Origin: Acidobacteriota bacterium
GTDB lineage: Bacteria > Acidobacteriota > Blastocatellia > UBA7656
DNA: 64,000 nt
Assembly: GCA_016201275.1 (NCBI GenBank)
Contig: JACQDB010000108.1
Coordinates: forward strand, 1-64,000
Direction of reading: 5' to 3'
The notes below the pieces were generated by a model. It ran no database searches and was not told the DNA's origin. It worked only from the letters and a program-made list of their open reading frames with translations. Below, in pieces: positions 26,655 through 39,150 of the stretch. Every line of letters starts with the position of its first letter. Position 1 is the stretch's first letter. The position numbers were made by a program, and so were the translations under genes.

Positions 26655-26870
26655 TTACAACTCGCCTTCCTCCAGTTGATAAAAACAGTTGTGACAAATC
26701 GTTTGAGGTGCCAGGTCGCAATCCTCAAGCGTGCATTCGTGATCTTCGCCGCACACTCGACAATAATGCGAGTGGAAGCCTTCATTTATCGGGTCGTTCG
26801 GTCGCCGATACACATAGGCTTCGCGGTCTTCCCGCCGCCGCCGTTTGGCTTCTTCCGCATCGGAGGCCAT
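26655..26870 (-). CDS. Small cysteine-rich (zinc-ribbon-like) protein
   Basis: The 71-residue protein has an Arg/Glu-rich start and a C-terminal half with HYCRVCGEDHECTLEDCD and CHNCFYQ, seven cysteines that could bind one or two zinc ions. No signal peptide is present, so it should be cytoplasmic. The ATG at 26870 has GGAG nine bases upstream. It lies between the two largest cytochrome genes in the same direction, which suggests a regulatory or assembly role in the cluster, but no family was recognised. Confidence 0.7.
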   Translation of the reverse strand: MASDAEEAKRRRREDREAYVYRRPNDPINEGFHSHYCRVCGEDHECTLEDCDLAPQTICHNCFYQLEEGEL

Positions 26871-26889
26871 AACCGCAGACTCCTTCAAA

Positions 26890-29229
26890 TCAATAAACAA
26901 ACTTCAACTTCACAAAAGCCGAATAGAGCGTCTTGGGATTTGCGCCGCACCCTTGCCCCGCACAATTGGAACTGAAAATGTCTTTGAAGCCACGCCCCGG
27001 CACCAGCGACGTAAAGCCGCCAGCGACAATAATATTCTCGCTCAACATCGGGCGGAAAATAACGCCGAGGCCATAATCGAAACCTATGGACTTGTGAACC
27101 TGCGGTTGAAATAACAATTCGGACAAGGTTTCGGTGTGATGAAAATGCGAATAGTTGGCATTCACTATACCGCGCAGTTTGGGCGTCAATTCGGCTTCAA
27201 GACCGGCGTTGTACACCAATATGCCTGGGTTGACGAAGTTCGATTGGCCTTCAAATTTGCTGCTTCGCAAGGAAGGCAACAAACTTTCAGGCGTGGTCAA
27301 CAACACGCCGGTGTTGGTGAAAGGAATCGCCTGCGAATTCCAGAAACTGAATTTGCCGCCGGCGAATTCCGTGGTATCCACAATTGAATCGAAACCTCTG
27401 GCCGTGCCATCGAACGGTTTGCTGTCGCCGGAAGCAAAAAATATAGAGCCTTTGAAACGCAACCAGTCGCGGTCACGGGACAATTCCAGCGCCGCCATCT
27501 GGGCGTTGATGCGGGTGCGCCGACCGGCTATCGGATTGCGCGTGTCGTGTCCCAACACCTGATAGAAAGCGTGATTGATGTTGAGCAAGCCGATGTGACC
27601 GTCGCCGGTGAAGCCTAAATAAATCGCCTTGATGCCGTGCATCGCTACATCGCCAATCAAGGCCGGGCGCACCAGAAAATCGTTCTCATCGAAACGCCGG
27701 CTCGGACGATCATTGTTGTAATGGAAACTGAATTGCGCGGTGTAGCCTTTCCAGATCGTGTCCTGCCGATAGAGGTTGCCGATGAACACCGTTTGATTGC
27801 GGAATTCGCCGCGATTGATGCGCGTGTTCAATTCGCTGTTGGTGTCTTTTTCGAGCATATAAAAATATGCCGAGTTGAAGTTGTAGCGATTGTTCGACGC
27901 CTGGCCGAAGAGCCGCGCTCCCAAATTGAAATCGTTGAAGATGAAGCCGCGAAAATCGCTGTTGAATTGTTGTATGCCTGCACGTATGAAAGTGGTGTCA
28001 AAATAGGCGCTCTCGCCCTTTTTGTTATCAATGAAACCTTTTTTATCGGTCTTGCTGCCTTTGCGGAAAAACGGCAAGAGGTTAGTGGTATCGCCCAAAC
28101 GCTTTTCAAAAAACATCTCTTGAAAACCGATGTAGCTGTCGAAGCGATTGGTGCCGATAAGCGGATTGATGTTGACGAGATTGCGCTCCTGCGTGTTCAG
28201 GTAATTGATATTGAAGTTCGGCGTAAAGCGCACGCGCCAATCCACAGGCTTGAATGACGCATCGCCGTTGAACAGTTCCACCGACAGCGAAAAATTTTGC
28301 CGCGTGAAGAGTTGTCCGCCGCGCCCGAAAAATTCGGCGCTGTTCGAGCGCTCTGAACTGACGCCGCTTGGCACAGGGATGCGCCGCCCGTTGATTAAGG
28401 TTTCGCTCTCCAGATTCAACACCAGAAAATTGTGCTGGCGGAAAATCGGATAATCGCCTTTCAAGACATTCTGCCGATAGGGATTGAAGAACGAGCCTTT
28501 TTTGTAGCGCGGGTCTTCGGGAAAACCTATGCGCCAGCGGTCGGTGACAGGCAATTTATCGCCCTCGTTCGAGGTGGCTTTCTCAATGCGCGATTTGCCA
28601 GCATAACCGATAGGCGGGTCAAAGGCTGTGTTGATGACTTCGCCGGGCGCGGGATAATTTTTGACGAGGGAGCGCGGCGGATAAATCTCTTCATTGGGAT
28701 TAAGGAAAGGCGCTTGCTCATCATTGACTTGAGCCATTTCCGAACCCATATTGCCACGGTCGTGGCACTCGCTGCATTTGGTGAACTTGCTGTTTTGGAT
28801 GCGATAATTCGAGGCACGAAAATCGGTAGCGCGATGACAACTGATGCACAAGCGGTGATAAATTTCCCGGCGGTTTAAATCTATACTGTCGGCATCGTCG
28901 GGATTTTTGTCATTGGCGATGTCTTTGTGACAGTCGGTGCAGTTTTGAAACTGTTTGAGATCGGTGACTTCTTTGACCGTATGATGACAGCCGATGCAGG
29001 CGAGATTGGGACGCGCTTTATGTTTGAAAGTGGCATCGGGATTGAGCAGGGCCTCATGTTTTTTGTGGTCAAAGACCACCAGGCCGCGCTGACCTTGTGC
29101 ATCGAGTTGAATCGGCACCGGCTTGCTCTGCTGCGTCGCATCCAGCGCGGCATTGGAACGCGCCGACGACTGCACGACGACAACAAAGGCCACAAGGTAC
29201 AGCGCAACGATGATAAACTTCAGCTTCAT
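26890..29229 (-). CDS. Tetraheme cytochrome fused to a probable outer-membrane beta-barrel
   Basis: The 779-residue protein has a signal peptide (KFIIVALYLVAFVVVVQSSA). Residues about 48-160 form a c3-like domain with four heme motifs (CIGCHH, CTDCH, CISCH, CSECH). A Pro-rich linker leads to residues about 250-779, which are rich in alternating aromatic/polar strands and short turns and end in LYSAFVKLKFVY. A terminal aromatic residue after a beta-strand is the usual outer-membrane barrel signal. The layout suggests a heme domain attached to a porin, which could carry electrons to or across the outer membrane. It is the first gene of the nine-gene redox cluster and has a strong GAGGAG ribosome-binding site. 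The barrel assignment is from pattern only. Confidence 0.85.
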   Translation of the reverse strand: MKLKFIIVALYLVAFVVVVQSSARSNAALDATQQSKPVPIQLDAQGQRGLVVFDHKKHEALLNPDATFKHKARPNLACIGCHHTVKEVTDLKQFQNCTDCHKDIANDKNPDDADSIDLNRREIYHRLCISCHRATDFRASNYRIQNSKFTKCSECHDRGNMGSEMAQVNDEQAPFLNPNEEIYPPRSLVKNYPAPGEVINTAFDPPIGYAGKSRIEKATSNEGDKLPVTDRWRIGFPEDPRYKKGSFFNPYRQNVLKGDYPIFRQHNFLVLNLESETLINGRRIPVPSGVSSERSNSAEFFGRGGQLFTRQNFSLSVELFNGDASFKPVDWRVRFTPNFNINYLNTQERNLVNINPLIGTNRFDSYIGFQEMFFEKRLGDTTNLLPFFRKGSKTDKKGFIDNKKGESAYFDTTFIRAGIQQFNSDFRGFIFNDFNLGARLFGQASNNRYNFNSAYFYMLEKDTNSELNTRINRGEFRNQTVFIGNLYRQDTIWKGYTAQFSFHYNNDRPSRRFDENDFLVRPALIGDVAMHGIKAIYLGFTGDGHIGLLNINHAFYQVLGHDTRNPIAGRRTRINAQMAALELSRDRDWLRFKGSIFFASGDSKPFDGTARGFDSIVDTTEFAGGKFSFWNSQAIPFTNTGVLLTTPESLLPSLRSSKFEGQSNFVNPGILVYNAGLEAELTPKLRGIVNANYSHFHHTETLSELLFQPQVHKSIGFDYGLGVIFRPMLSENIIVAGGFTSLVPGRGFKDIFSSNCAGQGCGANPKTLYSAFVKLKFVY

Positions 29230-29659
29230 TCAGTCTCCTCAAATGCTTGCCAACCATCCCACGAAAAAAAGCTGAAACAGGTAAAAGTGCTGTTGTTATA
29301 TCAAACCGTAGTGAATAGGGAGCAGAGTGCCTGCCTGGGTTTCTGCTTCCCGAAACTTCTATTTATCAGTGGCGCATCTATAAGCGATGCGGTGCTTGAG
29401 TGCTGCGATGACGAAAGCGTTTTCGTCACAGGCGATATATAACTACGAAACGCCTCATGCAGGCAAGCGAAAAAATCTCTCCGACAAGAATTTCTCCCGC
29501 CGACCGCTTCGCCAAATCCGGCTGTCAGTGGTTCGGACAGATCATGGGGTTTGCAAAATGGCAAACGCTAGTCATCGTTATCTGTCGTCAGAGTCAGCAA
29601 GCGCTTGCACGCAGAATTTTCAGCGATGAATTTTCCTGGTGACTCATCGGCAAAGCGTT
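29230..29659. other. Gene-free region upstream of the redox cluster
   Basis: It should hold the promoter of the redox cluster, which starts leftward at 29229. On the minus strand a TATAAC lies near 29297-29302, but its -35 match is poor. An 8-bp palindrome lies at 29409-29428. Short open frames across it look random. No RNA gene was recognised. Confidence 0.5.
29409..29428. promoter_or_regulatory. Palindrome, candidate operator upstream of the redox cluster
   Basis: TGACGAAAGCGTTTTCGTCA has perfect 8-base arms (TGACGAAA / TTTCGTCA) around GCGT. It is about 180 bases upstream of the first redox gene. It could be a dimeric regulator site or a short hairpin. No regulator gene is adjacent to support either. 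Confidence 0.35.
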
Positions 29660-30523
29660 TCAGTTATCTGCCGGACGGGTGAACATGATTTCGTTGGATT
29701 CGCGGCCATCAGGATTTTTCACCTTGATGGCGACGGTTTGTCCGGGCGCGATATTGCGTCCGGCCTTCTTCGCGATCAATGATGTACGGGGACTTGCCGC
29801 ATCATTTTGGGTTTTCTGTTTTTCTTCATTCATAAAAATCATCGCGCCATTGGCGAAATCCTCGCCTCTGACCAACAGCTTTTTCCCCTTGACGGTTGCC
29901 TCTGTTATTTTTGGATCAACTGCTGGAACCGACGGGCGAATCGTCGCCGTTGCGCTAAAGACAAAATCGCCGGTGCTGGTGCGGTTATTATCGGCCTGTA
30001 CGCCCGCCGCATAGAAGATAACTTCGTCGCTTGTGGTCGCCTGCCATTGAAATTTCCAGGTGGCTTGGGAGTCTCCGCGAAATGTTCCCGCCGCGCTGTT
30101 TTGAATATATTGGCGATCATTATTCGGCCCTTTATCGGGCAGCAACTCCGTCGTGCCATCGAGCGCGTCTATGAAGCGGCCTGCCGGTTGATTGCCGGAG
30201 GTCAGTGCTGTCACCTGAAACCCCCAACGATTTCGATTGGGATCGCTGGAGATGGATTTTACGGTGATGTCGTAGAGGTTGTTGTCGGTACTGGGTGGCG
30301 TTGCGGTGATCGTGAAATCTTCTTTATCAGTCTGTAGGAGGCTCGAATGACAACCGGATGTGGCGCAGGTTACTTCGTTGGGCGCACCAGTGAAGCCGTT
30401 ATTTAACCCAGAGGTAAAGGCTTGGGCGGTTTCGATAGCCTTATTGTTGAGCAACCCTCCTGCGGCGATCAACAATATGAAGATCATCAGGCAAACGCAT
30501 TTGGCGAGTTTTCTTTTCTTCAT
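29660..30523 (-). CDS. Secreted reeler-like protein with IPT domain and a CX4CH motif
   Basis: The 287-residue protein has a signal segment (KCVCLMIFILLIAAGGLL). A reelin-like (choice-of-anchor) domain of about residues 40-190 opens with GFTGAPNEVTCATSGCHSS. Relatives often have CASCH at this spot; here the spacing is CX4CH, like one site of the giant cytochrome at 22407-26612. An IPT/TIG-like domain follows (PKITEATVKGKKLLVRGEDF to the end). It is probably exported; heme attachment is possible but unproven. The ATG at 30523 follows a GAGA, with an in-frame TTG three codons upstream as the alternative. It lies between the redox cluster and the TonB receptor on the same strand. Confidence 0.75.
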   Translation of the reverse strand: MKKRKLAKCVCLMIFILLIAAGGLLNNKAIETAQAFTSGLNNGFTGAPNEVTCATSGCHSSLLQTDKEDFTITATPPSTDNNLYDITVKSISSDPNRNRWGFQVTALTSGNQPAGRFIDALDGTTELLPDKGPNNDRQYIQNSAAGTFRGDSQATWKFQWQATTSDEVIFYAAGVQADNNRTSTGDFVFSATATIRPSVPAVDPKITEATVKGKKLLVRGEDFANGAMIFMNEEKQKTQNDAASPRTSLIAKKAGRNIAPGQTVAIKVKNPDGRESNEIMFTRPADN

Positions 30524-30679
30524 CTTGGGCAATCTCTCTGATCCTTTGGAGACGAAATGGCTGTTGGCATTTTGGGCTTAGGACGGATGCGAATCCTTGC
30601 TTGGGAACTCTTCGTATCGCAAGGATTCGCAATCGCCCTAAGCCTGCCTATCGCTGCTTACCTCGAGCAATCGTCTAGC

Positions 30680-33600
30680 CTAGAAAATGAACTTCGCGGC
30701 AACGACGACTTGGCGGTTGTCTATGAAAGAGGGCAACGGGCCGGTGCTGGAACGACCAATACGTTGACCGCGACTAACGGTGACAGCGGGAACAAAAGCA
30801 CTTCCTCCGTTAAAGGAATTAGACGCAATATCATTGGTTCCGACATTCACATAGAGATTGGCGTGATTGAAAGCGTTATAGAATTCGCCGCGCAGTTGCA
30901 GTTTTACGCCTTCGCGTCCGAAGATTTTCGGCAACGAAAAATTCCGCATCACTGCCAGATTGTGATACTGGGTTCCCGGACGCCGGAAGATGTTGCGCGA
31001 AATGGCTCCGGTAAAGGGACCATTGACCGAACTCAAGGAAGTAAAATTCAGAGCGGGATTCAATAACAGATAGAGAAATGTGTTGGACTGGCTGGCATCC
31101 GGTATGCGTTCAGCTTTGACCAGGGTGCCTTTCAGAATGGGTCGCGGACTTGAGGTGCGATCATATCCTGTGGTTCCCCTGTCAAAAATGCTGAACGGCT
31201 GTCCTGATTGGAAGGAGAGAATGCCACTGATTTCCCATCCATCAAGAAGATGTTTCACCCAACGGTTACTCAGATTGTCAGCAAACGGAATCTGCCAGAT
31301 AAAATTGGTGACAAATCGGTGGCGGGTATCGAAATCCGAAGCGCCCCGGTCGAGATCGGGATTAAAGGCATCCAGAAATCCAAAGCCTACTGGATTGGCA
31401 GTCCCATCTTCATAGAAAAAAGAACTGACATTATCTATCGAATGGCTCCAAGTGTAATTCGCGCCCAATTGCAATCCCAACTTTTTCAGTCGGTCGGTCT
31501 CCGCTCTAACTTGCAAAGCGTTATAGCTGGAATAACCGAGATTGCCACGAGTGTTAATCTCCGCAAGAAAGACATCCTTGTCATCTTTATCTTTCGCCAT
31601 AACCAGATCGCCCGGCCTGCCCAGCAATACTCCGCTGTCTATCTTGTTAATGTTATTCAAAGAATAAAGGCGCTCTCCTCTGGTTCCCACATACGTCAAA
31701 CCCATTAATAAAGACGGTGTCACTTTATGTTCAAGACTGGCATTGACCGAGACCGAGTAAGCGGTTTTGAGATTCTGGTCGAGGTGTCTGCCACTGGTGA
31801 AGGACAAGGTGAATTGGGCACCGGGAGGCAATAAGGCATAGGGATTTTTCACCAGATCAGAATTGAGTATGAACCCTCCAAAATTGGTTTGAGCAAAGGA
31901 GGGAGGATTCACACTTACATTGGCCAACACATTGCCGAAATTGCGGTCATAAAAAACACCTACGCCAGAGCGCAATACGGTTTTGCCGGTGCCGAACATA
32001 TCCCAGGCAATGCCGAATCGAGGGGCGAAATTTTTATAGTCGGGCAGATAGAAATGCCCTTTGTATTTGCTTGGCGCGTCACTGACACGGAGGAACTTTC
32101 CATTGGCGATTCTTTCCAGATTACTGCGGCCTTCGCCGTAGTAGAAGTTTGCATCCAAATCCTTTTCACTTCTGGCGCTGTGCAGAACGCCGAAGTATTC
32201 ATAGCGCAAACCGGGAGTAATGGTCAGGCGGGGATGAGCTTTCCAAGTATCCTGAATGAATACGGAAAACTCATTATAGTTGTAGTGGCGTTTAATCGTC
32301 CCCGGCGAAAACGGCGCGATGACATTGCCGCCCGGTGCCTGCCCTTGCGGGTCAAAGGTCAGTTGGTAATTGCCAAGCACACCATTGACAAAACTTTGGG
32401 TACCGAAAAACTGTGCCACTGGTAATTCATTTAACACTGGAGGAGTGATGGCCTCGCGGGCGTGATAATATTGCCCTCCAAATTTGAGCAGGTGTTCTCC
32501 TTTGGTGTAGGTTGCCGTTTGATAAAGCTGATAGGTATTTTGTAAATCCAGAAATTCGCTGGAACCAAACGGAATGCTAACGTCGTCGGCAACGCCAAAT
32601 AGCCCGAAAATCGCTAAATAGCCCTTGGCGGGATTACTGACTCTTGCGGTGGCTTCATCTTGGCGTTTGGCGCGTCCGTAGATGGCTCGTGATTCGCTCA
32701 CCAGATTATTGGACCAGATTCTGGTCAGGTTCAGGTGAATGTTGTGTGAGCGCACCTCTTCGCCTTGATATAAGTCTTCGCTATAGGGTTGGTTGACCTG
32801 CCCGAAGATATCGGAATAATCTAGCGAGTATCTGCCAAAGAGTTGCATCTTCTCACTGATATTGTAATCCAAGCGTCCCGAAGCTAGAACCGAATTTTGA
32901 GGGTTGCCAGCGCCAAAATTTCTCGGACCATTTACGGTAACCGGAACATACGCAGGTATGGTAATGCGCCCTTGTTGGCTATTCGGGGGACAAGTCACCC
33001 CGAATGGACAAATCGTTCGTAACAATGCTCCAGGCTGATTGCCGTCAGGCCGAAAGGCTGCCGAATTTTTGCGTTGTATAATCGCCTCGGTCTGCGTAAA
33101 TATATCTCGCGTTCCTGCGACACTTCGATCAAGGAGTTGTTTGGTCGGCACAAAAAAGTTCACCGATCCATTACTACGAACCACGATTGGCTCAACTGCG
33201 GTAAAGAAGAAGAGCTTTTCTTTTACTACAGTTCCGCCCAAAGAGCCGCCGAATTGATGGCGATTAAAATTTGGGCGTGCAATCCCTCTCGCATTATTGT
33301 CAAAGCTGTTAGCCGCAAGCGCCGAATTACGAATGAAATCGAAAAGATTGAAATGGTAAGTGTTGCTGCCGACATTCGAGACGATATTGGCAATGAACCC
33401 TAAATTACGCCCATATTCGGCAGTAAAGTTATTGGTCAGAATGCGAAATTCCTTGATTGATTCCATCGAGAGATTCTGCGCCGGGCCGGCAAAAAAGATG
33501 TTGTTATTTTCGCTGCCATCCACCACATAATTGCCGCTTGAAGAGCGTTGCCCATTTACCGCAAGACCGATACCGCGACTTTCGCTGGTGGGGGAAGCAC

Positions 33601-34114
33601 CGGGACTCAAGGCGACAAATTCAAAAACATTGCGCGTCAAAGACGGCAGTTCGGCGATCTGCTCCTTTGAGATAACATACGCAATCGCATTGCCGGCGTC
33701 GGTGTTAATTATCGCATTCGGCGCGGTTGATGTGTCAGGGGAATTGACCATGACCAATTCATTCATGCCGCCGGTCTTGAGGGTGATGTCGGCGAGTTCA
33801 TTTTGGCTCGCCACGCTGACTTCGATGTTGTTGAGTTGCGATTTGGAAAAGCCGGTGTATTCAGCGGTCAAGGTGTAGGTGCCGGGCGGGATGCTGATAA
33901 AAGTATAGTTGCCGTTTTCGTCGGCGGTGATTTCCCGTTTCAAGGCGGTGCCTTTGTTGGTCAAGGTCAGTTTGGCGTTGGCAATCACTGCGCCTTTTTC
34001 GTCCAGTACGCGACCGGAGACCGTGCCGTTGGGGCTTTGGGGCAAGGCTATAGAGTTTAAGGTGAGCAGCAAAATGCCGACCACAAAAAAGCGTTTCCAA
34101 TTCAGGTGTGTCAT
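30680..34114 (-). CDS. TonB-dependent receptor with N-terminal carboxypeptidase-regulatory-like domain (Oar-like)
   Basis: The 1144-residue outer-membrane protein has a signal peptide (VVGILLLTLNSIALPQ). A CarboxypepD_reg-like beta-sandwich lies at about residues 28-105 (GTVSGRVLDEKGAVIANAKL, then NGNYTFISIPPGTYTL). A plug domain (RNVFEFVALSPG, GLAVNGQRSSSGNYVVDG) and a long barrel follow, ending VVVAAKFIF. The layout matches the Oar-like receptors that are especially numerous in Acidobacteriota. The ligand is unknown; no classical TonB box was pinned down. The start follows a strong GGAGGAG. It may be expressed with the reeler-like gene downstream. Confidence 0.93.
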   Translation of the reverse strand: MTHLNWKRFFVVGILLLTLNSIALPQSPNGTVSGRVLDEKGAVIANAKLTLTNKGTALKREITADENGNYTFISIPPGTYTLTAEYTGFSKSQLNNIEVSVASQNELADITLKTGGMNELVMVNSPDTSTAPNAIINTDAGNAIAYVISKEQIAELPSLTRNVFEFVALSPGASPTSESRGIGLAVNGQRSSSGNYVVDGSENNNIFFAGPAQNLSMESIKEFRILTNNFTAEYGRNLGFIANIVSNVGSNTYHFNLFDFIRNSALAANSFDNNARGIARPNFNRHQFGGSLGGTVVKEKLFFFTAVEPIVVRSNGSVNFFVPTKQLLDRSVAGTRDIFTQTEAIIQRKNSAAFRPDGNQPGALLRTICPFGVTCPPNSQQGRITIPAYVPVTVNGPRNFGAGNPQNSVLASGRLDYNISEKMQLFGRYSLDYSDIFGQVNQPYSEDLYQGEEVRSHNIHLNLTRIWSNNLVSESRAIYGRAKRQDEATARVSNPAKGYLAIFGLFGVADDVSIPFGSSEFLDLQNTYQLYQTATYTKGEHLLKFGGQYYHAREAITPPVLNELPVAQFFGTQSFVNGVLGNYQLTFDPQGQAPGGNVIAPFSPGTIKRHYNYNEFSVFIQDTWKAHPRLTITPGLRYEYFGVLHSARSEKDLDANFYYGEGRSNLERIANGKFLRVSDAPSKYKGHFYLPDYKNFAPRFGIAWDMFGTGKTVLRSGVGVFYDRNFGNVLANVSVNPPSFAQTNFGGFILNSDLVKNPYALLPPGAQFTLSFTSGRHLDQNLKTAYSVSVNASLEHKVTPSLLMGLTYVGTRGERLYSLNNINKIDSGVLLGRPGDLVMAKDKDDKDVFLAEINTRGNLGYSSYNALQVRAETDRLKKLGLQLGANYTWSHSIDNVSSFFYEDGTANPVGFGFLDAFNPDLDRGASDFDTRHRFVTNFIWQIPFADNLSNRWVKHLLDGWEISGILSFQSGQPFSIFDRGTTGYDRTSSPRPILKGTLVKAERIPDASQSNTFLYLLLNPALNFTSLSSVNGPFTGAISRNIFRRPGTQYHNLAVMRNFSLPKIFGREGVKLQLRGEFYNAFNHANLYVNVGTNDIASNSFNGGSAFVPAVTVSRGQRIGRSSTGPLPSFIDNRQVVVAAKFIF

Positions 34115-34804
34115 AATCTCCTCCAGGTAAATGTTTCTCTCGCGCTTGCCAACAAGGGTTGTCGCAAGCGACGCGGATCGGTTGGAGAGTTCTTCATTAC
34201 TGACTGCAGGCTTTTATTCAGTCTCTCCCAGACTCCATCCTCATGGTAAAAAGCAAGGCAGCCAGTAATGAAAAACTCTCCTTACTCAGCAAACCTCAGA
34301 TCAGTAAGAAAAGTCCTCAAGGAAATATAAAAAAAATATCAAAAAATTCTTTCACCTAATAAAACCGCAGGGTTTCAAGGCGAAAAGTCGCGCCTGTCGT
34401 TCAGTAGATTTACCCTACAGACACAACCCTCCTGACGCCTTTGTCGGGCGACAAAAGCGGGAAGCATTTTGGCATTGCTGGTCATTGAAAAAATAATCCG
34501 CTAACCGCCATCCTGCGCTTTGGCGCAAGACGGAACGGCGATGGTCAACACTACGGCTGCCGACACATCTACGACGTGAGAGGTCAGGCGATTATTTTTT
34601 CAGGAGAACTCCGAGCTTTCGGTACTTGCTGTAAACTTCCCTTCCCAAATTTCCGCAGGGAGTAAAACTGCTGCTCAAGAAGTTTGTGCTGACCAAGGAT
34701 CAGCAAGTTCGGGGCTTGATAACTACCCTCGCTATATATTCCGAAAACCTTACCCTAGTTCGACAGCTTTTTTTCAACTTTCTTGGCGCGGCTCACGCGC
34801 TTCA
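34115..34804. other. Gene-free region upstream of the TonB receptor
   Basis: The 690-base gap lies between the TonB receptor start and the PEGA-like gene stop, both on the minus strand. It contains one inverted-repeat element (34486-34602). Otherwise no gene, RNA or clear promoter was recognised. Confidence 0.5.
34486..34602. mobile_element. 117-bp element with perfect 13-bp terminal inverted repeats
   Basis: TGAAAAAATAATC at 34486-34498 is the exact reverse complement of GATTATTTTTTCA at 34590-34602. The inside includes CATCCTGCGC and TGGCGCAAGACGGAA. A solo end with the same TIR and CATCCTGCGC...GGCGCAAGACAGAA is at 20331-20395. It is too short to encode a transposase, so it is MITE-like. 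Confidence 0.65.
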
Positions 34805-35566
34805 TCATGACCCAGACTCTACGGTTTCTCCGGCTCCCACATAAATCGTTTTTTGCGTCGTCGTGCCATCCTGATGGACGATCTTCAAGCAATGCTCGCC
34901 GATGGTGGCGTAAACTATCGCCTCGCCGTTTTCCTGTATGACGCTTGCCGATTGATTATCCAGATAGAGGGTTGCGCCGGGTTGACCATGAACGATCAAT
35001 CTGCCGCGCACCACATTAAACATCGGATTGATGCGTAGGCGGCTGCCCATTTTTACCTCTACCTCCTGCGTGTAGTCTTCTATGGTCGGGTGTTTGAAGG
35101 TCAAGGTGTAATGCCCACAGGGCAGGTTCTGTAGTTCCAAGCTGGTCGCCGACACCGGCTGTTTATCTGCCGGTTCGATGCCGTCAATCAGTATGTGAAA
35201 ATCCGCTTCATCAAAGGGGTCAAGTTGCAAAGCCTTTAGCTCGATGAGAAGGGTTCCCGTGCCTACAGGCGCAGTCGCTTGGTCGCTCTTGACCTCCGGC
35301 TTCGCCCCTTTATGCAGCAAGGCCGCCTGCATCATGGGCTTGTCCTTTGGCTTGTTCTTTTTTTTCTGGCCGGTGGGTTTGCTAATCTTGTTGGTGGTTG
35401 GCGGCTTTTTTCTCTCTTCAAATTTGTCTCTATTCAAATCACGTTGCGCCTCGGCCAAGCCCACCAGCGCGAAGACAAACAGCGCTACACCCAACAGCCC
35501 AGGCCAGCGACCAGACCTGTGCCAGTTGCTGGCAAGCGAACGATGGATGACATTTTTCTTCTGCAT
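34805..35566 (-). CDS. Exported protein with PEGA-like beta domains
   Basis: The 253-residue protein has a signal peptide (LLGVALFVFALVGLAEAQ, near residues 24-41), a Lys/Pro-rich linker and two small beta modules. The second carries GRLIVHGQPGATLYLDNQS, a typical PEGA-type pattern (short repeats that decorate the surface). The final strands include TVGAGETV-like turns (YVGAGETVESG). It follows the kinase/FGE gene by 13 bases on the same strand, with a GGGAGG ribosome-binding site, so the two are probably one operon. Function is unknown. Confidence 0.78.
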   Translation of the reverse strand: MQKKNVIHRSLASNWHRSGRWPGLLGVALFVFALVGLAEAQRDLNRDKFEERKKPPTTNKISKPTGQKKKNKPKDKPMMQAALLHKGAKPEVKSDQATAPVGTGTLLIELKALQLDPFDEADFHILIDGIEPADKQPVSATSLELQNLPCGHYTLTFKHPTIEDYTQEVEVKMGSRLRINPMFNVVRGRLIVHGQPGATLYLDNQSASVIQENGEAIVYATIGEHCLKIVHQDGTTTQKTIYVGAGETVESGS

Positions 35567-35579
35567 ACTCGCCTCCCGA

Positions 35580-38975
<3,396 letters not shown>

Positions 38976-39150
38976 GGAAATGCCTTTGGTGAAGAGGAGC
39001 CTGGAAGAGTGGATACAACATAAAGGCTTGCCTTCGAGAAGTCAAGGTTTTGGAGTTGTGGTCTAATCGTATGCTGCGGTCGTTAGCTCACGAAGTGGGC
39101 GCAAGCATAAAGCCACGAGGGTAGCTGGTGGACGAGCGTCCATCCGTATG

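Noticed and set aside
29301-29642. Short open frames upstream of the redox cluster
   Set aside because: Random-looking composition, no ribosome-binding site, and overlap in several frames.
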